Source: Thiomargarita sp.
Lineage (GTDB): Bacteria > Pseudomonadota > Gammaproteobacteria > Beggiatoales > Beggiatoaceae
Length of the DNA: 64,000 nt
Assembly (NCBI GenBank): GCA_020718845.1
Contig: DYRG01000005.1
Location: 1 to 64,000 of the forward strand
Direction: 5' to 3'
Positions within the stretch are counted from its first letter, which is position 1; every line of letters starts with the position of its first letter. A program made the translations under genes and the position numbers. Shown piece after piece: positions 18,116 through 27,017 of this stretch. Below the pieces are notes generated by a model that did not search any database, had not been told where the DNA came from, and saw only the letters and a list, made by a program, of their open reading frames with translations.

Positions 18116-18838
18116 ATGCGGCAAGTGGTGTTGGACACGGAAACGACCGGACTTGACCCTAAAAGTGGTCATCGTATCATTGAAATCGGTTGCGTTGAAC
18201 TTTTTAATCGTCAAATTACGGGGCAAACTTTTCACGTTTATTTGCAACCCGACCGTCAAGTCGATCCTGAAGCAATGAAAGTGCATGGAATTACCGATGA
18301 ATTTTTATTAGATAAACCGCGTTTTGTTGAAATCGTTGATGGATTTCTAAAATTTATAGGAACTGCCGAATTAATTATTCATAATGCACCTTTTGATGTG
18401 GGGTTTCTAAATAGTGAATTAAAATTATGGAAAACCGATCAAAATCCAATTGATAAAACTTGTTCAATTTTAGATACCTTAGTGCTTGCTAGAAAATGGT
18501 ATCCGGGGCAAAGAAATAGTTTAGATGCGTTGTGCAAACGTTTTAACATCGATAATACCCAACGTCAATTACACGGTGCATTGCTCGATGCTCAAATTTT
18601 AGCGGAAGTTTATTTAGCAATGACTGGCGGGCAAGTGGTTTTATTAGCCCAAAGTGAAAACGCGCAACTTATTAAAAATACTGAAATTCGTCGTATCGAT
18701 AAAAACCGTTCACGTTTGCCAATCATTATGCCAACTTTAGAAGAACTCGCCGCGCACGAACAACGTTTAACGGTGATTAATAAAAAGAGCAACGGTCAAT
18801 GTGTGTGGTTACAATCTTCAGAACAAAAGATACATTAA
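18116..18838 (+). CDS. dnaQ: DNA polymerase III epsilon subunit (proofreading exonuclease)
   Basis: A 240-residue DEDDh 3'-5' exonuclease. ExoI is VLDTETTGLDP near the N-terminus, ExoII contains IIHNAPFDVGFLNSEL and ExoIIIe is HGALLDAQILAEVY. The C-terminal tail after residue ~190 matches the polymerase-binding extension, and E. coli DnaQ has 243 residues. Start 18116 has AAGGA upstream and begins directly with the exonuclease fold; the frame opens 33 bp earlier without a better site. In E. coli dnaQ is divergent from rnhA; here rnhB lies two genes on. Confidence 0.96.
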   Translation: MRQVVLDTETTGLDPKSGHRIIEIGCVELFNRQITGQTFHVYLQPDRQVDPEAMKVHGITDEFLLDKPRFVEIVDGFLKFIGTAELIIHNAPFDVGFLNSELKLWKTDQNPIDKTCSILDTLVLARKWYPGQRNSLDALCKRFNIDNTQRQLHGALLDAQILAEVYLAMTGGQVVLLAQSENAQLIKNTEIRRIDKNRSRLPIIMPTLEELAAHEQRLTVINKKSNGQCVWLQSSEQKIH

Positions 18839-18844
18839 TTATCT

Positions 18845-20080
18845 ATGAAAAAATACCTTTTTGGATCATTCATTTTTATGTATTGCATAACAGTGCAAGC
18901 AGCACAAATTTATCAATGGAAAGATGCGAAAGGAACGTGGCAATTTACCGAGCATCCACCTTTAGCGGGAGTGCCTTTTCAATTAAAGCAATTACCTGAT
19001 AGCATTATTTTAAATAAACCCGAAGAAAATAAAACAACTCAACCAGAGAAAGTCGATAAAAATGAGAAACCTTTTATTTTAATAGAAAAACTTGAGAAAA
19101 CTGAAAAACCAGTGGTCATTCCCGATGCTCGAACCGAAAAAATGTCGCCCGATTCAAATAATAAAAAACTTAATGAAATCAAAATGATACCTGAAGAACC
19201 AAAAGCCACAGTTAAAAAACCAACTTTAATTAAAGCACAACGACAAAGCCGTTATGTTTCTGATTATGCGCAATTATTGTTATTAGAAGATCGTCAAAAA
19301 TTACAGGAAATTTTAGAGCAATTTGAACGTCAACATCATGTTGAAACGGTAATTTTTACTTGTTATACATTGGGAGATTATGAAGGCGGTTCGGATGGCG
19401 TAGAATCTTTTAGTCAAAAACTCTTTCAAGATTGGCAATTAAAACAAGGGATTTTAATTGTCATTTCCTTATTAGACAAACAGTTATATATTCAAACCTC
19501 TCCAGAATTTGACGAAAAAAATCGATCAAAAATTCAAAACATTCGTGAAGAAATTTTAATTCCAGTTTTTAAAGAAGGGCGTTTCAGTGAGGGTTTATTG
19601 CAAGCGATTCAAGCTATTATAAACATCTTAAAACCTCAAAAGAAAAGTGAATTGGTTGAAATTAAAGAATCACCCAAAGAAACTCCCAAAATTATTGCAA
19701 AAGTCGAAAAAAAAGATTATTGGTTAGAAATGGTTTTGATTTTAAGTTTGGCGTTGTGGTGGGCGTTAATTCGATTGTGGCGAAATCGTAAAGGTCGATG
19801 TCCGCAATGTTCGGGAAAATTAATTAAATATCAATTAAATCAACAATTTATTGGAATGCGTTGTTCAAATTGTGGAACGCAATTAATTTTAGCACCCGCG
19901 CATTCGAGTCGATATTGGAAACATTGTCCTTCATGTGTAAATACGGGTTTTCGTGTAAAATCATGGGCTTGGAAAGAAAATCATGTAGAAATTTTACATG
20001 ATTGTCGAGTGTGTGGATTTAATCGTCTTGATAAAATAAGGCTTTCACCGGCGCAAAACTCCGTCGATGGTGCGGTGTAA
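18845..20080 (+). CDS. Membrane-anchored DUF4124 / TPM-domain protein with C-terminal zinc ribbons
   Basis: A 411-residue protein. A signal peptide (cleavage near TVQA-AQ) leads into a DUF4124-like domain (IYQWKDAKGTWQFTEHPP), then a Pro/Lys/Glu-rich linker. A TPM domain follows (~residues 135-255: YVSDYAQLLL to LYIQTSPEF), of the YgcG/Psb32 family. After one membrane helix (MVLILSLALWWALIRLW) come two Cys-rich ribbons (CPQC...CSNC and CPSC...CRVC). The combination is unusual but each part is recognisable. The last 62 bp overlap the 3' end of convergent rnhB. Confidence 0.7.
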   Translation: MKKYLFGSFIFMYCITVQAAQIYQWKDAKGTWQFTEHPPLAGVPFQLKQLPDSIILNKPEENKTTQPEKVDKNEKPFILIEKLEKTEKPVVIPDARTEKMSPDSNNKKLNEIKMIPEEPKATVKKPTLIKAQRQSRYVSDYAQLLLLEDRQKLQEILEQFERQHHVETVIFTCYTLGDYEGGSDGVESFSQKLFQDWQLKQGILIVISLLDKQLYIQTSPEFDEKNRSKIQNIREEILIPVFKEGRFSEGLLQAIQAIINILKPQKKSELVEIKESPKETPKIIAKVEKKDYWLEMVLILSLALWWALIRLWRNRKGRCPQCSGKLIKYQLNQQFIGMRCSNCGTQLILAPAHSSRYWKHCPSCVNTGFRVKSWAWKENHVEILHDCRVCGFNRLDKIRLSPAQNSVDGAV

Positions 20081-20654
20081 CTCCTTGTTTTTGAATGGCT
20101 TTTTGATGTTCTGCCGTGCCATAACCTGCGTTACGTTCCCAACCATAATTTTGATAAGTCTTTGATAAAGTTCGCATTAATCGATCTCTAACCACTTTTG
20201 CGAGAATTGACGCGCAAGCAATACTGTAGCAATGTTGATCGCCGCTAATAATCGAGGTGATGTTGTTTCCAAAAGGATGATTTTTAATGAGTTTTCCATC
20301 CATAAGAATGTAATCAACTTGTTTCAACCGTTTCAAAGCCCGTTGCATCGCCAAATAAGTGGCTTGTAAAATATTCAACCGATCAATTTCAGCCACCGAT
20401 GCAATTCCAATCGCACAATCAATGACTTGCGATTTAATGAGAGGAAAAAGTTGTTCACGTTGTTTTAAAGAAAGTTTTTTAGAATCAGTCACTTGTAAAA
20501 TAGGTGTGCAATCGACGGGTAAAATAGCCGCCGCCGCGATGACAGGTCCACTCAGGCAGCCTCGCCCGACTTCATCAACCCCCGCGAGATAAAATAAACC
20601 GTTTTTCCAAAGATTTTGTTCGTAATTAAGCGTTGGTGGGCTGCTTTTTAACAT
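20019..20654 (-). CDS. rnhB: Ribonuclease HII
   Basis: An RNase HII of about 211 residues, which removes ribonucleotides and RNA from RNA-DNA hybrids. The first active-site motif AGVDEVGRGCLSGPV carries the catalytic Asp-Glu. ILMDGK and a SIACASILAKVVRDRLM segment carry the other acidic residues, and the C-terminus HRRSFAPVK is typical. I take the ATG at 20654; a GTG four codons upstream is possible. The gene is divergent from the unknown gene at 20698, and its 3' end overlaps the TPM gene. Confidence 0.95.
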   Translation of the reverse strand: MLKSSPPTLNYEQNLWKNGLFYLAGVDEVGRGCLSGPVIAAAAILPVDCTPILQVTDSKKLSLKQREQLFPLIKSQVIDCAIGIASVAEIDRLNILQATYLAMQRALKRLKQVDYILMDGKLIKNHPFGNNITSIISGDQHCYSIACASILAKVVRDRLMRTLSKTYQNYGWERNAGYGTAEHQKAIQKQGVTPHHRRSFAPVKALFYQDD

Positions 20655-20697
20655 GATTTCTGGCACACTATTGATTTTGAGGAGCGTTGCGCATCTA

Positions 20698-21201
20698 ATG
20701 TCTAGTATTCATCAAATGCAAATGAGTTTTGTCGCACAGCAAGATCGGATGTTACTTCGTTTGAACACCACTGACCATGCGGAGTTTCGTTTCTGGTTGA
20801 CGCGACGTTATGTAAAGTTGCTCTGGACAGCATTATTGCAACAATTAGAAGCTGCACAACCTTATCAAAATCCCGATATTAGAGCAACTGTCGCGGCTTT
20901 TCAACACCAACAAATCGTTGAAACCAGTGATTTCAAAACCGAATATCGTGATGAAGAAACTAAGCATTTTCCTTTAGGTGAAGAACCGATTTTAGTTTCA
21001 CGGCTACAGTTTAAACGAACTGAACAAAAGACGCAAATTTTATGTATGCACCCTGATAAAGGACAAGGATTAGAAATCGGGGTTGATAATCGTTTGATGC
21101 ACTCGTTATGTAATTTGTTGTCGCGGTGTTTGAAAAGTACCGATTGGGATTTGCCTTTTGAATTAGGAACACCATCAAACAAACCCTTTTCTACCCATTA
21201 A
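20698..21201 (+). CDS. Hypothetical protein, first of a four-gene unknown cluster
   Basis: A 167-residue soluble protein starting MSSIHQMQMSFVAQQDRML. The N-terminal half has a basic/aromatic helix pattern (HAEFRFWLTRRYVKLLWTAL); no motif or signal is recognised. I prefer 20698 to the earlier in-frame ATG at 20653 because the latter overlaps the rnhB start region and 20698 has GAGGAG upstream. It heads a same-strand run (20698, 21224, 21601, 22422) that leads directly into lptF. Confidence 0.55.
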   Translation: MSSIHQMQMSFVAQQDRMLLRLNTTDHAEFRFWLTRRYVKLLWTALLQQLEAAQPYQNPDIRATVAAFQHQQIVETSDFKTEYRDEETKHFPLGEEPILVSRLQFKRTEQKTQILCMHPDKGQGLEIGVDNRLMHSLCNLLSRCLKSTDWDLPFELGTPSNKPFSTH

Positions 21202-21223
21202 TTTATTTTTAGAGGAACTCAAC

Positions 21224-21595
21224 ATGGGCATCAGTGTAGAAGACATTAAAAATGCAATGAATAATTTAGTCAATTTGGATATTCGCACTATCGTTGGTGA
21301 AGTTAATCTTGATGATAAAGGAAAAATGCAACCTGTTGTGGGTTCAAAACAAATCGTCAGTCGAATGAATTTATTAGAAGGTGATATTACAACTGCTTTT
21401 TCTGAAGAGTTTCTCCAAGCCCCTTTAGATAGTGTAAGAAGTTTTCATGCGTTGCGTGAACGTCAAGCAATGGAAATTGTGCAAGGAAATATTAAAGCCT
21501 TACAACATTTTATTGGTTTAATTGATACCTTAGAACGCCAAGAAAAACTAGATAAAACAACAGCTTCCGATACCCCACCTGTTCACCCAGTTTGA
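21224..21595 (+). CDS. Hypothetical protein, distant paralogue of the next gene
   Basis: A 123-residue protein with a good ribosome-binding site (AGAGGAA) ahead of ATG 21224. The pattern NLDIRTIVGEVNL early on, then RSFHALRERQAMEIVQGNIKAL, recurs in weaker form in the following gene (TLEINTIVKANM, then AFFELRSRAIQGARVINQL). This suggests an old tandem duplication. No known domain is recognised. The stop is a few bases before the next start. Confidence 0.55.
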   Translation: MGISVEDIKNAMNNLVNLDIRTIVGEVNLDDKGKMQPVVGSKQIVSRMNLLEGDITTAFSEEFLQAPLDSVRSFHALRERQAMEIVQGNIKALQHFIGLIDTLERQEKLDKTTASDTPPVHPV

Positions 21596-21600
21596 TTATT

Positions 21601-22419
21601 ATGGCTGAATTTTCTTTTAAAACACTTGCAGAAGATTTATTAACTTTAGAAATCAACACGATTGTGAAAGCTAATATGACTGCAACAAAAATTCCTGCTA
21701 ATCGTCGAGAAGCGTTATTAGACATTTCTCGTGATTATCATTACGCTTTAGTTGAATTGGATTGTCGAGAACCCATTATTTGGACTTCTGCGGGTGCAAT
21801 GGCGTTTTTTGAATTGCGTAGTCGAGCAATTCAAGGAGCGAGAGTTATTAATCAGTTAAAAGATTTATTAAGCAAAGAAGAACGCCAAAAATACGTTGAG
21901 AAACAAGTTATTTTAAATCGTATTCAAACGCAATCTGAACAAATTATTTCAATGTTTGTAACTTTAGCGAAAGTTGTTAATAAAGATTTTGATTTACAGA
22001 ATCATTGCGATCAAATGCAACAGAAATTAGAAACGCTTGCTAAAGAACATAATACATCTATTGATGAACTCCAAAAATTTTGTGAAGTTCATGATGAAGA
22101 AAGTCAAGCGTGGAATAACGATTTACCGCGTTCAAAAATGCAAGATATTCCAGATTTAGAATTAACGCCTTCTCAAATGACTTTAATTCGTAAAATTTGG
22201 GAAATTGGCACAGAGCAAGTTGTTCTACAAACGGTTATTCATGCGGATGGAGATATTACGAGTCGGATTTCTGAACGTTTATTATTAAAACCTGATCCGG
22301 TTTTATTTCAAATTCATCATGAATCAGTGCAAGGGGCAGTGGGTTTCTGGACAAATATGGTAGAAACCATTGGTAAAATGGCGGCAAATTTCTTTCAAAG
22401 CAAAGTGCTTAAAAAATAA
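21601..22419 (+). CDS. Hypothetical helical protein
   Basis: A 272-residue, mostly helical soluble protein with a long Glu/Gln-rich middle (INQLKDLLSKEERQKYVEKQ). Its N-terminal third resembles the preceding gene. The start is uncertain: ATG 21601, or TTG 21592 overlapping the previous stop; neither has a strong Shine-Dalgarno. The 3' end is 2 bp before the next start, so translational coupling is likely. No function can be given. Confidence 0.55.
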   Translation: MAEFSFKTLAEDLLTLEINTIVKANMTATKIPANRREALLDISRDYHYALVELDCREPIIWTSAGAMAFFELRSRAIQGARVINQLKDLLSKEERQKYVEKQVILNRIQTQSEQIISMFVTLAKVVNKDFDLQNHCDQMQQKLETLAKEHNTSIDELQKFCEVHDEESQAWNNDLPRSKMQDIPDLELTPSQMTLIRKIWEIGTEQVVLQTVIHADGDITSRISERLLLKPDPVLFQIHHESVQGAVGFWTNMVETIGKMAANFFQSKVLKK

Positions 22420-22421
22420 TC

Positions 22422-22934
22422 GTGGCGATCAATTCTGAATTACAAGCAATTCGTACTTTACGTCAATTCATTAAAGAAGGTGGGTTGACTGTCATAACAA
22501 GTTTTGTTTTTAATAAAACAACTATGGGTTTTAAAACCAGCATTCAATTAGATGGTTCAGTTATCAATTTTGTTCCAAATCCTCGTTATTTTTCAACGCC
22601 CAATGCACAGCAACTTTTACAAACTTATTTAAAACAACATTTAGAGAAAATTAAAGAATTATTAAATCAAATCAATGGGTTAAATTCATTTTTGCAACGA
22701 GTTTTTTATCTTCTTGCATCAGGTAATGCAACTATTGGTGCGTTATTAATTGATGTTCACGATAGTTTAGGACAGTTTCATCCATTTCTTGCGTATTTAT
22801 ATGAAATACATCCTTATTTGGTAAGCCTGTTTTGGTTTATAATTAGTGGTGCAATGGGTGGGTTGATATTTTATTATGTGGTAATACCTATTATTTGGTA
22901 TTTCATTGCTAAAAAAGTGAGAGAAAAATTTTGA
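22422..22934 (+). CDS. Hypothetical protein with C-terminal membrane helices
   Basis: A 170-residue protein with a GTG start 2 bp after the previous stop. The soluble N-terminal part has a short beta-rich segment (GGLTVITSFVFNKTTMGFKTSIQL). The C-terminus has a hydrophobic hairpin (YLVSLFWFIISGAMGGLIFYY, continuing to IIWYFIAKKVREKF), so it is likely anchored in the inner membrane. The TGA stop overlaps the TTG start of lptF. The tight chain of four unknown genes running into lptF suggests an envelope-related role, by context only. Confidence 0.55.
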   Translation: MAINSELQAIRTLRQFIKEGGLTVITSFVFNKTTMGFKTSIQLDGSVINFVPNPRYFSTPNAQQLLQTYLKQHLEKIKELLNQINGLNSFLQRVFYLLASGNATIGALLIDVHDSLGQFHPFLAYLYEIHPYLVSLFWFIISGAMGGLIFYYVVIPIIWYFIAKKVREKF

Positions 22935-23986
22935 TTTTTAGTCGTTATTTATATCGAGAAATTATTACCACTGCATTAGCTTTGTTGTTGATTATTGTTT
23001 TGATTTATTTAAGTCAACGTTTTATTCAATTTCTCGCCGAAGCTGGCACGGGTCAATTACCTTTAGAATTTGTTTTCAAATTACTTGCACTAAAGTTGTT
23101 ATGGGTGTTTGTGATTTTAATTCCTCTCACGTTCTTTCTCGCAATTCTAATGTCGTTAGGGCGTTTGTATAGTGAAAATGAAATCATTGCAATGTTTGCG
23201 TGTGGATTAGGAACGCCGTTTTTAGTTCAAAAGATTCAACATTTAGCGATTGCAATTGCAATCATTGTTGGGGTTTTAAGTTTTATATTAGCCCCTTGGT
23301 CAGAAGCAAAACAAGAACAATTACGTCAAGAAATCAAACAACAATCTGATATTTCTTTATTGACAGCGGGTCGTTTTCAAAGTTTTAATCAAGGTCGTGG
23401 CGTGTTTTATATTGAGCATTTTGATAAAACAAATGCTTCAATGAAAAATGTTTTTGTATCATTAGAACGTGATGGAAAAAATATTGTTATTTCAGCCGAT
23501 CGAGCCTATTTGAAAACCGAAGAACAAACTAATGCAAAATATATTGTATTATTTGATGGTTTTCGTTATGATGTGAAACATGGAAGTGTTGAAATGACTG
23601 AAACAAAATTTTCGCAACACGCGGTATTAATTTACATAGAACCTCAACCGCTTCCGAATGCTTTTAAATCTCAAAATAATGTTGATTTGTGGAATTCAAA
23701 TCAAAAAGGTGCAATGGCGGAATTACAAATGCGTTTTTCCGCGCCTTTGTCGATTTTATTACTTGCACCGTTGGCAGTGCTAATGTCACATACCACGCCG
23801 CGTCAAGGACGTTATAGCAAAATATTGATTGCATTGTTAATTTATTTTATATATGTCAATGTGTTAGAAATATCTCAAAAATGGTTGGAACGTGATATAT
23901 TGCCGGTTTGGTTAGGTGTTTGGTGGGTGCATGGTGTGTTAGGAATTGGGGTTTTAACAACATTTCTAAAACGTGAAAAATGTTAA
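22931..23986 (+). CDS. lptF: LPS export permease LptF
   Basis: A 351-residue inner-membrane permease of the LptB2FG lipopolysaccharide extractor. The N-terminus (IFSRYLYREIITTALALLLIIVLIYLSQRF), the LLALKLLWVFVILIPLTFFLAILMSLGRLYSENE segment, a ~140-residue periplasmic beta-jellyroll region and three C-terminal helices match LptF. The TTG start overlaps the previous gene's TGA. lptG, usually the next gene, is absent; nadD follows, 47 bp away. YjgP/YjgQ proteins resemble each other, but the SLGRLYSENEI wording favours LptF. Confidence 0.9.
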   Translation: MIFSRYLYREIITTALALLLIIVLIYLSQRFIQFLAEAGTGQLPLEFVFKLLALKLLWVFVILIPLTFFLAILMSLGRLYSENEIIAMFACGLGTPFLVQKIQHLAIAIAIIVGVLSFILAPWSEAKQEQLRQEIKQQSDISLLTAGRFQSFNQGRGVFYIEHFDKTNASMKNVFVSLERDGKNIVISADRAYLKTEEQTNAKYIVLFDGFRYDVKHGSVEMTETKFSQHAVLIYIEPQPLPNAFKSQNNVDLWNSNQKGAMAELQMRFSAPLSILLLAPLAVLMSHTTPRQGRYSKILIALLIYFIYVNVLEISQKWLERDILPVWLGVWWVHGVLGIGVLTTFLKREKC

Positions 23987-24032
23987 AATAGAGACTTGTA
24001 ATTTTCATCCGAATCCTTATATTAAGAAACTT

Positions 24033-24668
24033 ATGATAGGAATTTTAGGCGGAACATTTGATCCGATTCATCATGGGCATTTGCGTTTAGCATTAGAAAT
24101 GTCAGAACGATTGGGATTAGAAAAGGTGCATTTAATTGTTTCTGCAAATCCTCCGCATCGTCAAATGCCTCAAACACCCGCAGAAATGCGTTTTGAAATG
24201 GTAAAATTGGCAATTAAAAATGAAAAAACCTTAATTGCAGATGATCGAGAAATTAAAAGAAATCGCCCTTCTTATACAGTAGAAACTTTATTAGAAATGC
24301 GTGAAGAATTTGGAAAAGAATTACCAATATGTTTAATTTTAGGAATGGATGCGTTTTTTGGTTTGCCAACATGGTTTGAATGGGAGAAATTGCTTGATTT
24401 AACACATTTGATAATTACTCAACGTCCAGAAATCAATCAAACCTTTTCGAAACCATTACAAAAATTATTAGAAAAACATCAAACATATAATATGGATAAA
24501 ATAAAAGAAAAATCAATGGGTTATATTTTATTTGAAGCAATGCCGATGCTAGCTATTTCTGCCACTCAAATTCGGCAATGTTTTTTGGAAAAGAAAAATC
24601 CGCATTATTTGTTACCCGAATCCGTTTTAAAATTTATTTCTCAACAAGGTTTATACAACGTATGTTAA
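24033..24668 (+). CDS. nadD: Nicotinate-nucleotide adenylyltransferase
   Basis: A 211-residue NadD, forming deamido-NAD from nicotinate mononucleotide and ATP. The nucleotidyltransferase motif GGTFDPIHHGHLRLALE is at the very N-terminus, and SATQIRQCF near the C-terminus is the ISST(D/E)IR-type motif. The start at 24033 is chosen because the family begins just before GILGGTFDP; upstream in-frame codons add no known domain. It overlaps rsfS by 7 bp, the conserved nadD-rsfS pairing. Confidence 0.95.
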   Translation: MIGILGGTFDPIHHGHLRLALEMSERLGLEKVHLIVSANPPHRQMPQTPAEMRFEMVKLAIKNEKTLIADDREIKRNRPSYTVETLLEMREEFGKELPICLILGMDAFFGLPTWFEWEKLLDLTHLIITQRPEINQTFSKPLQKLLEKHQTYNMDKIKEKSMGYILFEAMPMLAISATQIRQCFLEKKNPHYLLPESVLKFISQQGLYNVC

Positions 24669-25012
24669 ATTCAGAGCAATTATCAAAAGTCGTCGTTCAC
24701 GCAATGGAAGAACTCAAAGCACAAAACATCAAAATTTTAGATGTAAAAAACATTTCTGGCGTGACCGATTATTTGGTAATTTCAAGTGGAACAAGTAATC
24801 GCCAAGTGTCTGCAATTGCTGATAAAGTCGCTGACGATGCTAAAAAAAATGGTCAGAGGATTTTAGGTATTGAAGGAAAGAATCCCAGTGAATGGGTTTT
24901 GGTGGATTTAGGTGATGTGGTTGCTCACATTATGCAACCCCATATTCGGGATTTCTACCAATTAGAAAAACTCTGGGGTGATTTAGAAAAAACTCCCCGT
25001 TTGGAACATTAA
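24662..25012 (+). CDS. rsfS: Ribosomal silencing factor RsfS
   Basis: A 116-residue protein that binds ribosomal protein L14 and blocks subunit joining in starvation. The Iojap-family core is clear: NIKILDVKNISGVTDYLVISSG, then SDWxLVDLGDxVxHIM in the form SEWVLVDLGDVVAHIMQPHIRDFYQLEKLWGD. The start at 24662 lies inside the last codons of nadD. The next gene follows 3 bp after its stop. Confidence 0.95.
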   Translation: MLNSEQLSKVVVHAMEELKAQNIKILDVKNISGVTDYLVISSGTSNRQVSAIADKVADDAKKNGQRILGIEGKNPSEWVLVDLGDVVAHIMQPHIRDFYQLEKLWGDLEKTPRLEH

Positions 25013-25015
25013 AAA

Positions 25016-25369
25016 ATGGCTTCTGATAATTTAGAAAATCTAACTAAGCAACTCGCTGAATTTGCTCAAGCACGCGATTGGGAGCAATTTCATAATCCTA
25101 AAAACTTAGCAATGGCTTTAATCGGTGAAGCGGGTGAATTAGTTGAGCATTTTCAATGGTTGACTTTTGAGCAAAGTGCGCATTTATCACCCGAGAAAAA
25201 GCAAGCCGTTAGTTATGAAATGGCGGATATTTTAATTTATTTGTTGCGGATTGCAGAACGATTGGATATTGATGTTTTAAAAGCCACGCAAGATAAAATA
25301 GCTATTAATGAGCAACGTTATCCCGCCGACAAAGTAAAAGGCGATGCTCGACGCGCTAATGAATATTGA
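25016..25369 (+). CDS. MazG-like nucleotide pyrophosphohydrolase
   Basis: A 117-residue all-alpha NTP pyrophosphatase of the RS21-C6/dCTPase type. It has the ExxE-type metal site in IGEAGELVEHFQWL and a second acidic helix EMADILIYLLRIAERLDID, followed by the usual KxxxNxxRYP-like segment (KIAINEQRYPADKVKG). It probably removes non-canonical deoxynucleotides, which would fit the neighbouring mutY in nucleotide sanitation. The 3' end overlaps the mutY start by about 11 bp. Confidence 0.88.
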   Translation: MASDNLENLTKQLAEFAQARDWEQFHNPKNLAMALIGEAGELVEHFQWLTFEQSAHLSPEKKQAVSYEMADILIYLLRIAERLDIDVLKATQDKIAINEQRYPADKVKGDARRANEY

Positions 25370-26399
25370 AAACAACTTTAGTGCAAATTTGTTAGCATGG
25401 TTTGAGAAACATGGGCGCAAAGATTTACCTTGGCAACATCCTCGAACAGCTTATCGAGTGTGGATTTCTGAAATCATGTTGCAACAAACGCAAGTTGTAA
25501 CCGTTATTCCTTATTTTGAACGTTTTATAAAAACCTTTCCAAACATAGAAACTTTAGCAAATGCGCATTTAGATCAAGTATTACAACTCTGGACTGGTTT
25601 AGGTTATTATGCGAGAGCAAGAAACTTACATCAAACTGCTCAAATAATTGTGAATGAATTTAATGGGATATTTCCCGATAAATTAGAAGAATTAATTAAT
25701 TTAAAAGGAATTGGAAAATCAACGGCTGGGGCAATTTTGGCATTGGCTTTTAATCAATCCCAAACGATCTTAGATGGAAATGTAAAGCGGGTTTTAAGTC
25801 GTTGTTATATAATAGAAAATTCAAATGAAAATGAGTTGTGGGAATTAGCAAAACAATTAACGCCGATCCAAAGAACCGCAGAGTATACGCAAGCAATTAT
25901 GGATTTGGGCGCAACGATTTGTACGAGAACTAAACCGCGTTGTTTAGAATGTCCGCAACAACTGATTTGTCAAGCGCATCAACAAGGGGTAGAAACGTGT
26001 TTTCCAATTCCCAAGCAACGCAAAGCATTGCCGATAAAACAAACGCAAATGTTGATGATTCAAAATGCGCAACAAGAGATTTTATTACAACGTCGTCCAT
26101 TAAAAGGTTTATGGGGAGGTTTGTGGATTTTCCCAATGTGTGAAGAGTCTGTGGAAGAATGGTTTAAAGAACATAGTGAGGAAAAGATTGCAAAAAAATA
26201 TATTTTTCCAATGTTTCGTCATACTTTTACCCATTTTTATTTAGATATAACACCGATCCATATTTTAATGGCAAAAAAATCGCAATTTGATTTACCAAAT
26301 AGTCAATGGTTTTCAACTGAGAAAATCGAGGTAGGATTAGCAGCCCCCGTTGTGAAACTTTTACAGCAATTAACGTCATTTCAATTGATAGGAGCATGA
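25359..26399 (+). CDS. mutY: A/G-specific adenine glycosylase MutY
   Basis: A 346-residue base-excision enzyme that removes A opposite 8-oxoG. The catalytic region WISEIMLQQTQV, the helix-hairpin-helix GIGKSTAGAILALAF, the catalytic Asp region LDGNVKRVL and the 4Fe-4S Cys spacing C-x6-C-x2-C-x5-C (CTRTKPRCLECPQQLIC) are present, with the Nudix-like C-terminal 8-oxoG domain. I choose ATG 25359, which aligns with E. coli MutY; ATG 25344 is an alternative. yggX follows 3 bp later, the conserved gammaproteobacterial order. Confidence 0.96.
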   Translation: MNIENNFSANLLAWFEKHGRKDLPWQHPRTAYRVWISEIMLQQTQVVTVIPYFERFIKTFPNIETLANAHLDQVLQLWTGLGYYARARNLHQTAQIIVNEFNGIFPDKLEELINLKGIGKSTAGAILALAFNQSQTILDGNVKRVLSRCYIIENSNENELWELAKQLTPIQRTAEYTQAIMDLGATICTRTKPRCLECPQQLICQAHQQGVETCFPIPKQRKALPIKQTQMLMIQNAQQEILLQRRPLKGLWGGLWIFPMCEESVEEWFKEHSEEKIAKKYIFPMFRHTFTHFYLDITPIHILMAKKSQFDLPNSQWFSTEKIEVGLAAPVVKLLQQLTSFQLIGA

Positions 26400-26402
26400 A
26401 TT

Positions 26403-26672
26403 ATGAGTCGCATGGTGCAATGTGTAAAATTAGGTAAAGAAGCAGAAGGTTTGGATAAAGCACCTTATATGGGTGAGTTAGGTAAGAAAATTTTTGAGAA
26501 TATTTCTAAAGAAGCGTGGCAATTATGGTTACGTCAACAAACCATGATCATCAATGAATATCGGCTTTCTCCGATTGATCCGCGTGCGAGAAAAATGATT
26601 GAAGCTGAAATGGAGAAATTCTTTTTTGGTGAAGGGTCAGAACTCCCGCAAGGATTTAAGCCTCAAAGTTAA
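26403..26672 (+). CDS. yggX: Probable Fe(2+)-trafficking protein YggX
   Basis: An 89-residue YggX, linked to protection of Fe-S clusters under oxidative stress. [21 protein letters not shown] with the single conserved Cys, [25 protein letters not shown] and [10 protein letters not shown] match the family end to end. The translation signal GGAGCATGA overlaps the mutY stop. It is the last gene of the run that starts at 20698. Confidence 0.96.
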   Translation: MSRMVQCVKLGKEAEGLDKAPYMGELGKKIFENISKEAWQLWLRQQTMIINEYRLSPIDPRARKMIEAEMEKFFFGEGSELPQGFKPQS

Positions 26673-26680
26673 AAATAATC

Positions 26681-26720
26681 AATTAAATCAATTGGATATA
26701 AATGTTTAATTGATTTAATT
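26681..26720. terminator. 13-bp perfect inverted repeat downstream of yggX
   Basis: AATTAAATCAATT (26681-26693) and its exact complement (26708-26720) with a 14-nt loop, starting 9 bp after the yggX stop. The stem is wholly A/T-rich and followed by only a short T run. It is a possible weak terminator or mRNA 3'-end structure. Confidence 0.45.
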
Positions 26721-26816
26721 TTAGAACAAACAGTAGTTGATTTCTTCGAATTCATTCGGGGGATTTTTCAAACAATAGTTGATTTTGTTTTTCTCAATAA
26801 ACCGTCATTTTAAATT

Positions 26817-26858
26817 AAAAAAAGCCTCGATCTTGAAATAAAAGGTTGAGGCTTTTTT
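26817..26858 (+). terminator. Rho-independent terminator in the yggX-27018 gap
   Basis: AAAAAAAGCCTC (26817-26828) pairs with GAGGCTTTTTT (26848-26858), with a T run on one side and an A run on the other, so it may work in both directions. The 26673-27017 gap (345 bp) otherwise holds the A/T inverted repeat at 26681 and presumably the promoter of the next pair; no gene is seen. Confidence 0.75.
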
Positions 26859-27017
26859 GCAATGCACCAAAAACAATCATGACTCATTAAAATGTGCAAA
26901 GATAGCGCATGATTTAAATCAAAAATAAAGTATCTTATTGATTTTGCTAATAAAAAATATGGCATAACGGTTGCTCATTGCTCAAACTAAATCCATAACT
27001 ATAAATGTCGATGAGCC

